A stretch of 64,000 nucleotides of DNA from Phyto melanocephala (taxonomy: Eukaryota; Arthropoda; Insecta; Diptera; Rhinophoridae): positions 41,694,412 to 41,758,411 of the forward strand of contig OW799234.1 in NCBI GenBank assembly GCA_941918925.1. The letters run 5' to 3'. This document shows positions 33,816-45,480 of this stretch, piece after piece (position 1 is the first letter of the stretch; every line of letters begins with the position of its first letter). A model generated the notes under the pieces. That model did no database searches and was not told where the DNA came from. It saw only the letters and a list, made by a program, of their open reading frames with translations. Position numbers and translations under genes: made by a program.

Positions 33816-34244
33816 TAAATTTGTTCATTAAAACTTAGTGCTAAGTCCCCTTTTACAATAGAGAAACTTAAAAGCATACAGCCAAAATTCGGTAGCAACG
33901 GGTTTGAAGTGCGTAGTTAACATTTATTTCTCTTTAACTTTTTATATATTGTTTCATATTTCATATAATTTTTTCATCTTATCATCTCTTTAGTAGTTTG
34001 TTATAATTCGGCGACGGCGGTAAGCTGGCTTGGATCATACCAACCTGAACCTCTGAACAACAGCTGTATAATTTTAACGTTTTTTCCGTCTTGAAATGTG
34101 ATTTTTTGGGTTCCAGCAATTTTGGACAAATCGATTGTTTTTTGAGAGAATTTTTGGTTTACTCTCATTTAACCAGACTTTACTCGGATTTACTTAACTT
34201 TACTTTTACTTACTTGGTGACTTAACTTTTAATTCAATACATAA
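33816..34244. other. Unassigned sequence beside the 5' LTR remnant
   Basis: The 3' LTR would predict about 540 more LTR bases here, but the sequence does not match it. Either the LTR is truncated or this is the U3 of a different subfamily. There is no ORF. Confidence 0.4.
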
Positions 34245-35774
34245 CATACTACTTTGAGCACTTTTTACATAAAAGTAATAAAGTAAAGTGTAGTTGTACT
34301 TAACCAAACAGTGCACAATTCAAAACATAAAGCATCAATTTCTAAGAAAAAAATAAAGAAAACGAAAACAACTCCAATGTACTCAATTTTGCACCGTTGA
34401 AAAATCTTGCGAAATACGAATATTTTTAATGTTTAGTCCAAAGCCCTTCATTTTGTAAGACATCATTTATGCGATTTGGAATACTCTCCACCAATTTCTG
34501 TATAATTTCTTTTGCAATATTCTTTCATTCATTTTGGAACTGCTGCCAAAGTTCGTCCAAATTCGTAGGGGCTGATTAGTACTGTCCCAACCGTCTTTTT
34601 ACGATTGACCACAAATTCTCAATCGGATTGAGGTCGGGACTTTGTGCTGGCCACTGCAATAATTGAAAATTTTGGTCGCCAAGCCATTCTTTCATGATTT
34701 TGGACGTGTGTTTTTTATCACCATCCTGCTGAGAAATTACTTCTTCTGCAGGATAGGCGCTCTTATCTAAAAAAATCGGGAAGATAAGTCTGCAAAATTC
34801 TCAAATAGTCTTCTTTCTTCATTATGTTATCAATATTTTGCAGTGGTCCAAGGTCCCACCACGTAAAGCAACCCCATTCCATGACGTTTTCTCCCCCGTG
34901 CTTCACAGTTTTCTTCACATGGCGCCTTTGAATTTTTTCACCAGGGCGGCGCCAGCAATATTGTTTACCGTTGGATTGGTAACGGTTAAATTTGGATTCG
35001 TCTGTGCTCTTTGGCAAATTTTAACCGTGCCTTAACATTTTTTTTCCGACAATACAGGCTTTTGTTTTTTTACTGCTGCAATATAACCAATGTCGCAAAG
35101 GGCTCTACATGCTGTCCACCGACTAACGGGTTTTCCGATTGCTAACGAAGCATCTTTTGGTGCTAAAAACTTATCTTTTTTCATTTCTCTTATCATTAGA
35201 CGGTCGTCCGCATTAGTTAGAAGTTTTTTACGACCTCTAACTTGAGGCTTGGGAACAACGGAACACCGTTTTTGTACCCTTATGACAACTGATTGACTCA
35301 CTTTTCGTTCTTTTGCAATTTCCCGGGTAGAACAGCCTCTTTCAGTCATGGCCCGAATGCTCTCCTCGGTGGATTTTGAAAGTTTCTTCATTATTTATTA
35401 TTGTTAGGAATTTATTTGATTTCAAATAAAATGATTTTTGTTCAAAAATTTGGACAATGTTTTTACCACACGCGATTTAAATAATGTCGAGCTTATGCAA
35501 AAAGATTGAAATACAACGGTACTTTTTCATTTCTTTTCTTCAAATTCTGCATAAAATGCAAAGGTGCAAAATTGAGTACATAAAAGTTAATTTGGTTTTT
35601 TTCGTTTTTTTCTTGGTGCTTGATGCATTTTGTTATAGATCTTATATAATTTTATTAAGTACCTAATACTAAATAAACTACAAAAAAAAATTTTGAATTT
35701 GCTTTATTACTTTTATTTCTATGACATAAAAAGTGCTCAAAGCACAAACATGTACTCATTTGTGCACCTCACTG
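34245..35774 (-). mobile_element. Tc1-like element with long inverted repeats
   Basis: The right end is CAGTGAGGTGCACAAATGAG read inward, next to TA (35775-35776). CTTTGAGCACTTTTTA and TGTACTCAATTTTGCACC occur in inverted orientation at both ends (about 34250 and 34378 left, about 35738 and 35568 right), giving arms of about 200 bp. The outermost ~40 bp of the left end are missing. It contains one disrupted transposase gene on the minus strand. Confidence 0.75.
34427..35391 (-). pseudogene. Tc1-type (DD34E) transposase, frameshifted
   Basis: The ATG at 35391 starts with a homeodomain-like HTH (STEESIRAMTERGCSTREIA). A GRKK hook and second HTH follow, up to about 35032. The frame then breaks. 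The first catalytic Asp lies in TDESKFNRYQ (about 34990), the second in SQQDGDKKHT (about 34733) and the Glu in SPDLNPIENLW (about 34630). Thirty-four residues separate the second Asp and the Glu. Further stops occur at about 34580 and 34530. All three acidic residues survive, but no continuous frame does. Confidence 0.8.
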
Positions 35775-35776
35775 TA

Positions 35777-36203
35777 CATATAAAAAACATACATATATAA
35801 AACATCCCATTGTAAAATTATAAATTTACGTATGTTTTTTGGCTCAGCTGGGATTCGATGCCACGTTTTCTCTAACCCGTGTACACGTTTGTATGTTTGT
35901 ATGTTGTTGTTGTAATGTTGTTTTTGTGAAAAAAAATCGAGGTTGTCGTGGTTTTTTGCTCATATCTCAGTTGTTTATCTACCGATTTTCTGATTTTCAA
36001 TACCGATCTACTCCCGAATATTTCTGATATTTTAATACCTCACCCGGGTCCGACCGATGTCGGGGGGCTTCAAAAAGTTGATTTCAACATACACACGGTC
36101 AGACGGACAGACTGACAGAGCTTAATCGACTCCCCTATTCATAAGCTTTCAGAAAATATATACTTTATGGGGTCCGGTCGGGTGTGTGAAGGGTATAAAA
36201 AGA
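35777..36203 (-). mobile_element. mini-me subfamily A fragment, minus orientation
   Basis: It carries the tRNA-like block (GGCTCAGCTGGGATTCGATG), the GTCY tract (about 36090-36115), the core and the end hairpin GTGTGTGAAGGGTAT. The 3' third of the element is missing where the Tc1 element begins. Confidence 0.75.
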
Positions 36204-36584
36204 ACATAAAACACATATACAAAACTATGAGAACGTAACAAAAAATATTGCATTTGTTTCAAAACGCAATACATATATAGATCGAGTCGAACTACAAATA
36301 GTATCTTAAGTTACTAACGTGGTCAAAAACACAAATTAAACGTCGTTTTTCGATATTAATATTGATATTAGCTTGAATAAACGAATTACCAATGCCTTAA
36401 CATTTTTGACTGTATTTCAGACCTATGCACTATATTTTCAAACTTAATTTTGAAAATGATCTAATGTATTTCAAAAGTTATTAATTAAATTTCAAAAATA
36501 GTAAATAGAATTTCGAAATTGGTAATTGAATTTCAAAAACTACGAGTTGAATTTTGAAATGATCTAAATATAATATGTATGTAA
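36204..36584. other. AT-rich non-coding DNA
   Basis: Several loosely repeated TTTCAAAAATAGTAAATAGA-like blocks occur (36470-36560). No gene is visible. Confidence 0.35.
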
Positions 36585-37255
36585 ATTCAATTGATTTGTT
36601 TCTTCAAATTACAATAATATTCCATTAATACTTTTGGAATACTATTTATAACTTAAAAAATATCAATTGTAGTTGATAAATTATCAATTTTTAAGTAGAC
36701 TTACGTCCATTATTACAACTTGCCTATAGCTAAAGACAGGATTTTGTTTGGCAGATAAATGGCTTTGCATTATAAACCCTTAATTTATTATTTTTTTATT
36801 CATTAAATATTATTAAATTTAATAGTAATAACAATAAAAAAATGGAAGTTGTAATAATGCAAAGCTATTTATCGAGCAAAAAAAAATCCTACCTTTAACT
36901 AAAGGCAAATTATAATAATGGCACTTAATTTATGCATATATAATATATGTATGTATATGCATAGAATGCATAGAAATTGTTATTGTACTTAAAATCAATA
37001 TTTAACAATATTTAAGAAAAAAACAAAAAGAAAATATTTCTTGTTAAAGTCGACTATAATATTATTATTAATAATTTTTTTTAAGTTTATTTTAAAGACA
37101 ATACCAATTTTTATGAACAATAAAGTAAAGTCTACTATAAAATTGATTATATGTCAATTACAATTGATATTTTTTAAGTTAAATATAGTAATCCAAAAGT
37201 ATTAATTAAATATTGTTTAAAAAAAAGTCTAAAAAAATCAATTGAATTTTTAAAA
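36585..37255. repeat. Imperfect long palindrome (MITE-like) with an insertion in one arm
   Basis: TTCAATTGATTTGTTTCTTC ... TTAATACTTTTGGAATACTA ... AACTTAAAAAATATCAATTG (left) is mirrored at 37120-37250. An inner pair, AATGGCTTTGCATTATA (36760) and TAATAATGCAAAGCTATTTA (36852), continues the palindrome. About 190 bp without counterpart (about 36935-37125) lie in the right arm. Confidence 0.6.
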
Positions 37256-37613
37256 TGAATACATTTGATAATTTTTAAAATTCAATAAATAATTATACAA
37301 CACAAATAGAGGTGGTATAGTTATGTAAAAGAAATAATTTATGCTTACAAAAAAAGTTTATTCAAAAATAAATTATAAATATTTATCCCTTTTTTGTACA
37401 CATTTAACAATACAATTTTTTCCTGTTTCATTCTTCAAAAAATTACAAAATTCACGTATATCCAAAAACAGTAAAAATATAAAAAAACAGTACTTTTTCG
37501 TACTGTTTTAGGTATTGTGAATATAACAGTACATATTACAAAAAACAGTACATGAACTGTTTAAAACAGTACGAATGTTTTTTTTTAAGTTTTGCAAAAA
37601 ATCATAGAACCGT
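37256..37613. other. AT-rich non-coding DNA upstream of the Transib relic
   Basis: An ACAGTACTTTTTCGTACTGT palindrome with several further ACAGTA repeats occurs at 37485-37575. No gene is visible. Confidence 0.35.
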
Positions 37614-39290
37614 ATGTATATCATAGGCACATCCTCGAATAAGATTTTTATTTCTCGACGAGAGGTTTTTGAAATAATGATGAAGTCAGATTGTGAAAAT
37701 ATTTATGTACAATTGACCTTTCTTAAAGAACAAATGGTGAAGCGTTTATTGTCAAACGAACATAATATAAAAGTTTTCAATGTAAGGATGAATGCTTATT
37801 GTTTTCAATTTAGGACTCGCTGGGCTTCATCTTTGCGAATAAAGGAACGTATTGTTCTGAATAATAAGACATGGCTAGATCAATCAATCTGGTGTTAAAC
37901 GTGGTAGAAAGGAGCTTGATTTTGAGGATTGTGGTAAACAAAAATCATTCCTTCATCCTTGTTGGTACACGCGACACAAACGAGACTGGGGGCAAATAGT
38001 AAATTAAAAGCTTCAAAAATGGCCAAAGAAATAACAACCACTTCACCATCTGATATAGACAAATTTTACAAAAGTTTTTCAAAACCTTCTATAATTAGCC
38101 AAATGTCTAGAGAGGAAGCATTCGCTGTTTTGGTTGAAGTCAAGTTGTCACGACATCAATATAATATTATCAGTGTTTCCGATCATGAAAGATTTCCATC
38201 ATATTAACAAGTGCAATTAGCTAAAAAGGATTGCTACCCCAAAAATGAGTGCCTTACGATTTGCGAAACTTTAGCAAAAATAAGTTTACAGGCTCTTTTG
38301 GACCACACCGTAGACGGCATTATATCACTCAAAAACAGTCTTTTTGATACATTAAAGAATAATGAATTAAACAGTTTCTTCCTATACACGAAATGGGGTT
38401 TTGATGGTAGCTGTGGTCACACACCTTATCAGCAAGCATTCCATGATCCGAATTCTACCGACTCATCGGTTTTTATTACATCAATCGTTCCAATAAAATT
38501 GATGTGCAACAGCATTAGCATATGACAAAATCCTCGTCCAGCATCTTCTAGTTATTGTAGGCTATTGAAAGTGGAATTTTTAAAAGAAACCACGGTTATT
38601 GCTTAGAACGAAAAAGATAGAGTGGATCAGGAAATAAAAAACTTAAAAAAAAAAACGCTTGAAAGTCAATCATATGTTCGTCCTATCCATGATTGATGTT
38701 GAGGTGCTACTTCCAAAGAATTTAATAATATTGACATAAAGATGCAAGTAAAACCAGAAAATTTGGAGTTGGGTTTGTCAATGCTGCGTGGATGGATCAC
38801 ATTTTTTTAAATGCCTGCTTCATTTGGCATACAAGCTTCCAATAAAGAAAAGGCAAGTTAGATCGGAAATCGAAAACCAAGTTGTTGTAAAAAATAAAGC
38901 ACGTATTCAAGAGAAGTTTAAAAATAAAAGTGGTCTTATTATTGATCATCCTAAACCTTGTTTTAAAAATTTGAATGACGGCAACACAGCTCGGCTTTCA
39001 AACTGCGGACATTTCAGCGCACATTACAAAATTGGATGCAAAATTTATAAGAGAACTGCATTCAATTATGGTTACCGTTTCTTGTAGTTTTTAAATAAAC
39101 ACTAATGGCTTTGAGGTTTCGCTCTTAATACCGAAAGGTATCTTGTACAACTGTATCCCTGGTATTATATGTCCCCAACTACCCATCGACCAGAAATAAT
39201 AAATCACGTTTTACTACCAATTGACAGATTACGGAAGCAGCACAAGAAGCTCGAAACAAACATTTATAAAATTTTAGGAAGCATTTTTGC
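37614..39290 (+). pseudogene. Transib (RAG1-like) transposase relic, lineage 1
   Basis: Blocks of one protein are spread over three frames. GRKELDFEDCGKQ-type N-terminal sequence is at about 37905. A SREEAFAVLVEVKLSRHQYN / RFPSY block lies at 38110-38205, followed by KKDCYPKNECLTICETLAK and LQALLDHTVDGI (38226-38320). TKWGFDGSCGH (about 38388) carries the first catalytic Asp. NPRPASSSYC and KVEFLKET sit at about 38532-38600. GATSKEFNNID (about 38700) is the remnant of the zinc CxxC region. LELGLSMLRGWITFF, LNDGNTARL (about 38970), YPWYYMSPT (about 39157) and TEAAQEARNKH (about 39235) follow, the last with the catalytic Glu. The block carrying the second Asp (IDGKV) is deleted. The order matches Transib transposases and the RAG1 core. 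Confidence 0.75.
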
Positions 39291-39425
39291 CACAGCGGCT
39301 TCGGCTGACTGTTTCGCCACAGCGGCTTCGGCTGACTGTTTCGCCACAGCGGCTTCGGCTGACTTTTTTGCCACAGCGGCTTCGGCTGAAAGTTTTGCCA
39401 CAGCGGTTTCGGCTGACTGTTTCGT
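39289..39425 (+). repeat. 27-bp minisatellite, five units
   Basis: GCCACAGCGGCTTCGGCTGA recurs every 27 bp (one step is 27 with a small change). It is open on both strands because the period is a multiple of three; the ORFs (39169-39450 plus, 39264-39563 minus) are products of this. Confidence 0.9.
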
Positions 39426-39710
39426 TAAGTTAGAGATAAGGCGCTTGTAGTATTGTAGTATTATAAGAAGCGTAGAGATAAGGAAATTGTAGAATCGTAG
39501 AAATAAGGCGATTGTAGTATTGTAAGAAGCGTAAAGATAAGGAAATTGCAATATTGTAGGCATTAACCATAATTATATCACCGATCCTGTTCGCCGAGTG
39601 AGTTCGCCACTTTACCGTTACCGATCTTATCCACCGGGCGACTCACAAATGATCACCGTTACCGATCCTGTTCGCCGTTACCGATCTTATTCACGAGCGA
39701 ATCACAACAC
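39426..39710. repeat. Short degenerate repeats
   Basis: A block with AGAAGCGTARAGATAAGGAA occurs twice (about 39468 and 39527) and related pieces lie before it. From 39586 a motif of CCGATCCTGTTCGCCG / CCGATCTTATYCAC type is repeated about four times to 39700. GC content is higher than in the surroundings. The origin is unknown. Confidence 0.6.
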
Positions 39711-40627
39711 CCCATCCTAACTGATCTTGCTGCCGAACCAGCTTAACCAGCAACTCCCGACATATTACCATTGCCACAAGTAAATCGTTGTACTTATAAA
39801 TCGAAACGTATAAAAAAAGTGAATTTTATTGTCAACCCCGAATAAGGGTAAATAATTAGTCTGTCATATACTTAAGGTTCGTGAATCCGTAAGTTGACCT
39901 TGGACACGACTGAACTACCTCAGCCAGAACTACCAAAACCATGTTACACAAATTTGAAGCCTCAAACTATTATAGCTTATTATATTATATTATTATTAAT
40001 TAGTTTGTATGGGGAGTACCCCAGTCCTATCCCGCCAATTGTTTTTCTTACTTTGACAATCACTCTCTTTAAGTGATATTGAAAAAAAAAAATCTGAAAT
40101 TATAAACAGGGAAAGTCACCACGAATTAATTCCCACTTTTGCCACCAAAAATCTCACTATGCGTTCTTTAAGAACTTTAGAAAAACTTACTGTATAATTA
40201 ATAAAGTTTAAAAAATGAGATTATCATAGAAAATCAGTTTTATAAACTGTGCAGTGCAGATTATTTCTGTGGCATTAAATAATAATAATAGCCTAAGTTG
40301 AAAATTCGTGTTAAGAGATATTAAGGGGTGTGTCTAAAATAAATTGTGTTTGGTTTTTATATAAAATTTTTTGCCACAGACAAAGATGCACATTTATGTA
40401 TTTAGAATAAAACTTTTAATTTTATAAAAAAACGTTATATTAGTTACTATGCGCTGTTTTGAATTAAAGCTGTTATAAAAAAATCCATATGGTATATAAG
40501 AAATCACTCATAAAATCAAGCGTATAGACCATATTTAGATTTTTAAAGAAGTCTCTATATATTTCGTCAGCAAGAGGTAACGTATCTAATAAATCGTTTT
40601 TTTACTAGCATTTATTTGTATTGGTCC
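39711..40627. other. Non-coding DNA
   Basis: No gene is supported. The ORF at 39894-40076 is short and without recognisable features. The sequence is AT-rich from 40080 on. Confidence 0.4.
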
Positions 40628-40635
40628 CTCATAAC

Positions 40636-41904
40636 TAGGGTTTGGGATTTCCCGGTCTTTTTACTTTCCCGGGAAACGGGAATTAAAAAATCGTCTTCCC
40701 GGGAATTCCCGGGATTCCCGAAAATAATATTTCCTTTAAAATAAATAATGTTTGTTAACTTTAACATCACGATTTGGTTAATAACTCATTGTTTTAGTAG
40801 TAGTTTATTTTCCATTAGAGTCCTTGTTGTGTCAGCATTACATCTTCCGTAAATATAAACTTAACCCAAATTATAAAAATAATTATTGCCATGTAAACAG
40901 ATACTTTTTTTGGGCAACACTAATCCACTCGTTTAATACAAGATATTCTTTTCACCATCGTATTTTTAACGGCGTTGTAATATTTTATTACAATGTTGTT
41001 AACATCAGTTTAACTTTGGTAATGTCATATTTTTACCGAGAAAAATTTTACTAATAAAATAACTTTGTGTAATTGCTCGAATAGATATTCCATCGACTGC
41101 TGCCAATTTTGAAACAATTTCTAGTAATGTTTGGGTGTCTAAAAAACTTTTAATAGTGGAATTATTTCTTGACTTGGTGCAGGTGTTGAAGAATCGTTTT
41201 CAAATTTTATTTTATGAACCAAAAGAAGGTGCCGTATGAGACCATTAGTACTACCGCCCTTGGACATTAACCTTTTCGGGAAAATATAACATTGTGCTGC
41301 GTGTCTACTTTTTGAAAATAGTTCCAGACTTCAGACATTTTGCTTCTAAACAAAGTGAATTTTTTAAAAAAAGTATTATTAGAAAAATTCAATCATTAAT
41401 AAAAAAATTATACTTCCAAATTCTGTGACCACTTTTAAAAACAATTTGCACTTACGATTATATTTATCAAATGAACCACGGAAACTACTGCTGGATTTAC
41501 GGTTGTTATAAAAAACATTTTTATACTAGAAAACAATTAATTATGTATGTATATAATTAATTCACTTGAAATTTATAAGCACTTATTAAAAATAATTCCA
41601 GAAAGTCGTTAACTTTGGCGTGAAATATTTTTGACCGATGATGTTTGTTTTTCTTTTCCATATTCGTGTTTGATAAAAGTTGTAAATACTTAACAATTAA
41701 AAAACGCTAACAAAATAAAACCCTTACTTTTTATTCAAATATTCTTTAAATTTACCAAAACAGATAAGAAATTAAAAATAAAATTAAATATATTTCCTAA
41801 TATACTACATATTTTTTATTTCCCGTTTTCCCGGGAATAAGAGCAAAATTTTTCCGGGAATACTAAGTGGTTCATTCCCGGGAATTCCCGGTTCCCAAAC
41901 TCTA
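40636..41904. mobile_element. Non-autonomous hAT element, copy 1 (1269 bp)
   Basis: The exact 8-bp duplication CTCATAAC lies at 40628-40635 and 41905-41912. Termini are TAGGGTTTGGGATTTCCCGG and its inverted counterpart ending CCCAAACTCTA. Subterminal regions are crowded with CCCGGGAA motifs. It shares nearly its whole length with 52874-54170. Confidence 0.88.
41139..41362 (-). pseudogene. BED-type zinc-finger exon remnant of hAT transposase (copy 1)
   Basis: The minus-strand reading matches the 71-codon ORF at 53399-53614 but has a one-base loss near 41303 that breaks the frame. The rest of the transposase is absent. Confidence 0.6.
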
Positions 41905-41918
41905 CTCATAACATATTT

Positions 41919-42620
41919 TTAAATCATTAATTGACTATTGATTCCTCGCTTTTGTATATTGATGAACTTGATTGGATCTTCTTCATTGAGCGATTTTTTA
42001 AAATAAACTTCCAAATTCTTTGGTAAATCTGAACCACTTGATATCATTCCAATTATATTTTTCTCCAGCATTGCCAAATTTTCGCCAAGTAAATAACTGT
42101 TTAGCAGCGTTTCAAAAATCAAATATATTGCTTTGATCCATTTTCGTAACTAAAAATTGCTTTTTTACTCCAAAAGATCGAACAAATTGATACCAATCAC
42201 GAGGATGGTGGATTTTATCATTGTGTTTCTTTTTCTTTTTCTCTATAAGAGTATGATCGCTATCACACTCCATGTGAGTGTGACCAGGCACTAAGAATTT
42301 GTGATCTACAGTAGTTAGATTGTTATCAATTTGCACAAAAATCTGCGTGTTTAGTATTAGAGTTCATATTTAAAAGATGAATGAAAACACAAGAATCTAT
42401 CTCATTACCACCTCTTTTTGCTAAGGCTTCATGCCACATGACATGCTACATGTTGGTTGATTAGACACAAGTCAATTTGAATGTCCATAATGATCGTTTG
42501 TAAAATGATAACGAAGTCCTCAACATTGGTGTTGATAGACATTGCTAAAGATCAAAACAAAATATCTTAAGTGAAACATCATATGCTTGTCGAAAAATTT
42601 GACATCGACACAGAATGGTC
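41919..42620 (-). pseudogene. Decayed transposon protein with a GHTHMECDSDH motif
   Basis: Pieces of one minus-strand protein remain. WHEALAKRGGNEIDSC lies at about 42430, followed by VDHKFLVPGHTHMECDSDHT and a IEKKKKKHNDKIHHPRDW block (42160-42310). An EVYFKKSLNEEDPIKF block (about 41970) closes the C-terminal side. Stops and frame breaks separate them. I recognise the pattern (a QN-type block, then GHTxMExDxxHxxIE, then a P.DW block) from a repeated insect protein family that is probably a transposase, but I cannot name the superfamily. Confidence 0.5.
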
Positions 42621-43460
42621 ATATTTCTCGCAATATAATCGATGCATTGCTGCCACAGATAAATCACTTGAAAGATAACGTAATGATGTATCACGACGGT
42701 TACGATGTTGATTCAACATGACAGAAAACTCTTTATGAATTCATAAATTTCGTTTTCTTTCCCAGATAATAATTTTCTAGCATTTCGATGTTTCCCACGC
42801 TTGTCCATTAATCCAGTTCTACTAATTTTTGCTTTAGCTTCTGATTTAAGAAATTGGTCCGACTCACACAAAGTATGTATATCTAAAACATTTTTGGCAT
42901 ACCGATATTTTATTTCTATCAATTTCTAAAAAATAATTGTAAGTATGATCTCTTTTTCTTTTAACATAATAGCCTAAGTAAATCTAATATGTATTGCAAA
43001 AATAAAGATTTAAAACATCGTAAAAATGCAATTTTGTTATAAGAACTCATGTTCACTTAAGTAGATGATTTAAAGGAAATTTTCGTATTATAAAAGCTTA
43101 TTTAAATATAAGGTTGATTTTATAAGTTCATTTAAGATGTTATAGTTTATGAATTAATTTCTAAAAAGACTAAAAAAATATTAAATTTAATTCAATACTT
43201 AATGGCCTTCAAGGCAACCGTGTATGACGTACGCACTTGCCTATGAAAACCACAGAAATGTGAATTTTCAATTTTTGTGTTTCGCTTTAATTTTTTAAAA
43301 ATCATCGAATAAAATAGACATTGTTTACTAGAGAACTAAACTAAAAAGAGGGAAATGTATGTATACAATTTTCTTAGACTGTGTTTACATTTAACAAGTT
43401 TCCTTTCAGAAAAAATTTTTTTCTTTAAACTAAATTTTTAAGTTTATTGCAGAAAGCCTT
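42621..43460. other. AT-rich DNA, possibly further relic of the preceding protein
   Basis: The minus-strand ORF at 42713-42922 (KYRYAKNVLDIHTLCESDQF) may be a further N-terminal scrap of the same transposon; this is uncertain. Nothing else is seen. Confidence 0.3.
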
Positions 43461-43573
43461 TCTGCCGTATTCATAAAAAATATTTAAGGTATAATAAAGG
43501 CCTATTTGACAGATGTTGTAGAGATATTTTTCAATAAGCCTTCAATAAACCTGTTTTTTATGAATACGGCGGT
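43461..43573. repeat. Small MITE (~113 bp)
   Basis: GCCGTATTCATAAAAAA at the left end is mirrored by TTTTTTATGAATACGGCG at the right end. The interior is non-coding. Confidence 0.7.
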
Positions 43574-43971
43574 AATTTTTTATATACGCACCTAACTTTA
43601 AGATTTAAATTATGATTAACAAAATAAAACAAATTTTAATGCACATAAAAGTATAAACCAGTTTTTATTTTTTTCTTGCACATAATTATAAAGAAAAAGA
43701 AAACTTGTTTCATATAAGCGCAGATTTACATTAATTTTAAACAATTCTAAAATTTTTTTCAGTTTGAGAGTTATATGATGGAAATTTTTTTTAAACACAG
43801 CCTTTTCTTGCTATTATCGAAAAATTAAGTAATTAATTAAAAATTAAGTAAAGTCGAAGTCGAATCTTTCTTTTGAAATTAATATAAAAAAAAGCAAAAT
43901 ATAAAAATGCAGCAATGATTAACTAGATTTACAGAGTTAAAGTAAAACGGAAAATGATATACAGTCGAACT
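43574..43971. other. AT-rich non-coding DNA
   Basis: Nothing recognisable; the ORF at 43616-43798 is AT-rich noise. Confidence 0.4.
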
Positions 43972-45013
43972 TCCATAACTCAAATCACCATTATCCCAAA
44001 AAAAAATTCCAATTACGGAGACTTCGAGTTACAGAATTTTTTGTTAAAATAGAATAAAACGTTTTTTATTATGTATTTTTATTTAAAATAGCCTCGAATG
44101 GAAAACTACATACTTAAGAATATAAAAGAACAAGCATATGTACTCATATATGTAATCAAAAAATTACAGTAAAGTAAAATATTCTGAAATAAATGACTGA
44201 CATTTTACTTTTCTTGTTATTTTCAGTAAAAAATAACTATAATGTGCTTAAAGCTTTGTGTGCTCATCACTTGTTGCGTCATTTGTCTGTAAATAATTAT
44301 TTAATGTTGGGAAAGAACTTTATACATCGTTTCTTGTTGGCTTTTGAGTAGTTTCTCGTGCATGTTTTGGCTTCTAATTGCTGAAAACCAATCGAGGACT
44401 GCTTTGTCGACTTTTTTGAATTTTGGTGTCCTAACTCTTTTACTACATAAACGAAATTCAGATTAAAATGAGTTGATAATTGATTGATTATTTTTGAAAA
44501 TTGTTGAGACCGTGCTTGCCGGGATACCATATTTATCAGCCGCTTCCTTTTTCTTTAATCCTTCTTCGACGTTTTTTATAAGTTTATACTTTTTTTCAAT
44601 TAATAAACATTTTAAAACATGTTTAGTTGCCATAATAATTTAAAAAAAATTGATTTCAACATTTATTATCTAGTCCGAATTATGCATAGAACTGATACTT
44701 ACGCAAACAAAAAGAAACAAATTTGTAATTCCCCGAAAAAAATAAAAAAATAGCATGTAAAATAGAGAAACCAGCTCAAAAAACAAACGAGAGTAAAACA
44801 AACAACCGATAACTGTAACAAAATCCCATTAAAACAAGCAAAAGTTCATGTGTATGTTTTTTGTTCGAGTTATGGAGAACTTCGACTTATGGAAGTTCGA
44901 GTTACGGAAGCAAAATTGTGTTTGATTTGTTCTTTAAACGCTACTGCCAACCAAATTAGTTCGAGCTAGAGAAAATTCGAGTTAGAGAAGTTCGAGTTAT
45001 GGAAGTTCGACTG
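43972..45013 (-). mobile_element. pogo/Tigger-like element (1042 bp)
   Basis: TA duplications at 43970-43971 and 45014-45015 flank inverted ends CAGTCGAACTTCCATAACTC. Further copies of the TTCGAGTTATGGAAGTTCGA motif lie inside the right end (44866-44915 and 44960-45010). It encodes the DNA-binding part of a pogo-type transposase; the DDE domain is gone. Confidence 0.85.
44280..44633 (-). pseudogene. CENP-B/pogo-type DNA-binding domain remnant
   Basis: The minus-strand ATG is at 44633. The reading contains IEKKYKLIKNVEEGLKKKEA, ADKYGIPASTVSTIFKNNQS (the CENP-B N-terminal HTH), then after a stop and frame change RVRTPKFKKVDKAVLDWFSA (start of the second CENP-B HTH). No DDE domain follows, so it is at most a DNA-binding fragment. 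Confidence 0.75.
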
Positions 45014-45015
45014 TA

Positions 45016-45480
45016 TTTAGGAAAAAACAGACAATTTTATTTTTTCGTCATATTTTTAATCGTCAAAACAAAGTTTCTAGTTCAAGCTTGAATTTTATTC
45101 GAACAAAATCTATTTAAAACCAGCTACTTAAACGGGTCCAAGTGATTAATTTTTGATTATGAGAAAGAAAAGGTTAAAGTTAAATTGTAATAAAAAATGG
45201 TAGATGCAATCTGGTATATCACCTTTTAGTTAATAGAGATACTAAGATATATTTTAATCTAACAAGTTAAAAAATATTGCCTTTTACATATGCAAATACC
45301 TTAAAACAGCATCTGAAGGAAGGAAAGTCGCACTTATAGCCCTTGTACTGTACAAATTTTGTCAAGTGCTTTTATACCACAAAATTTATTATTTCGTTAT
45401 TAACAGTTATCACTATGAATTATCTCTTTATACTAAAGTATGTATTAATTGTTTAGTGTAAGTTCGATTAGCTATTAATT
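45016..45480. other. AT-rich non-coding DNA
   Basis: No gene or named repeat is visible. Confidence 0.4.
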
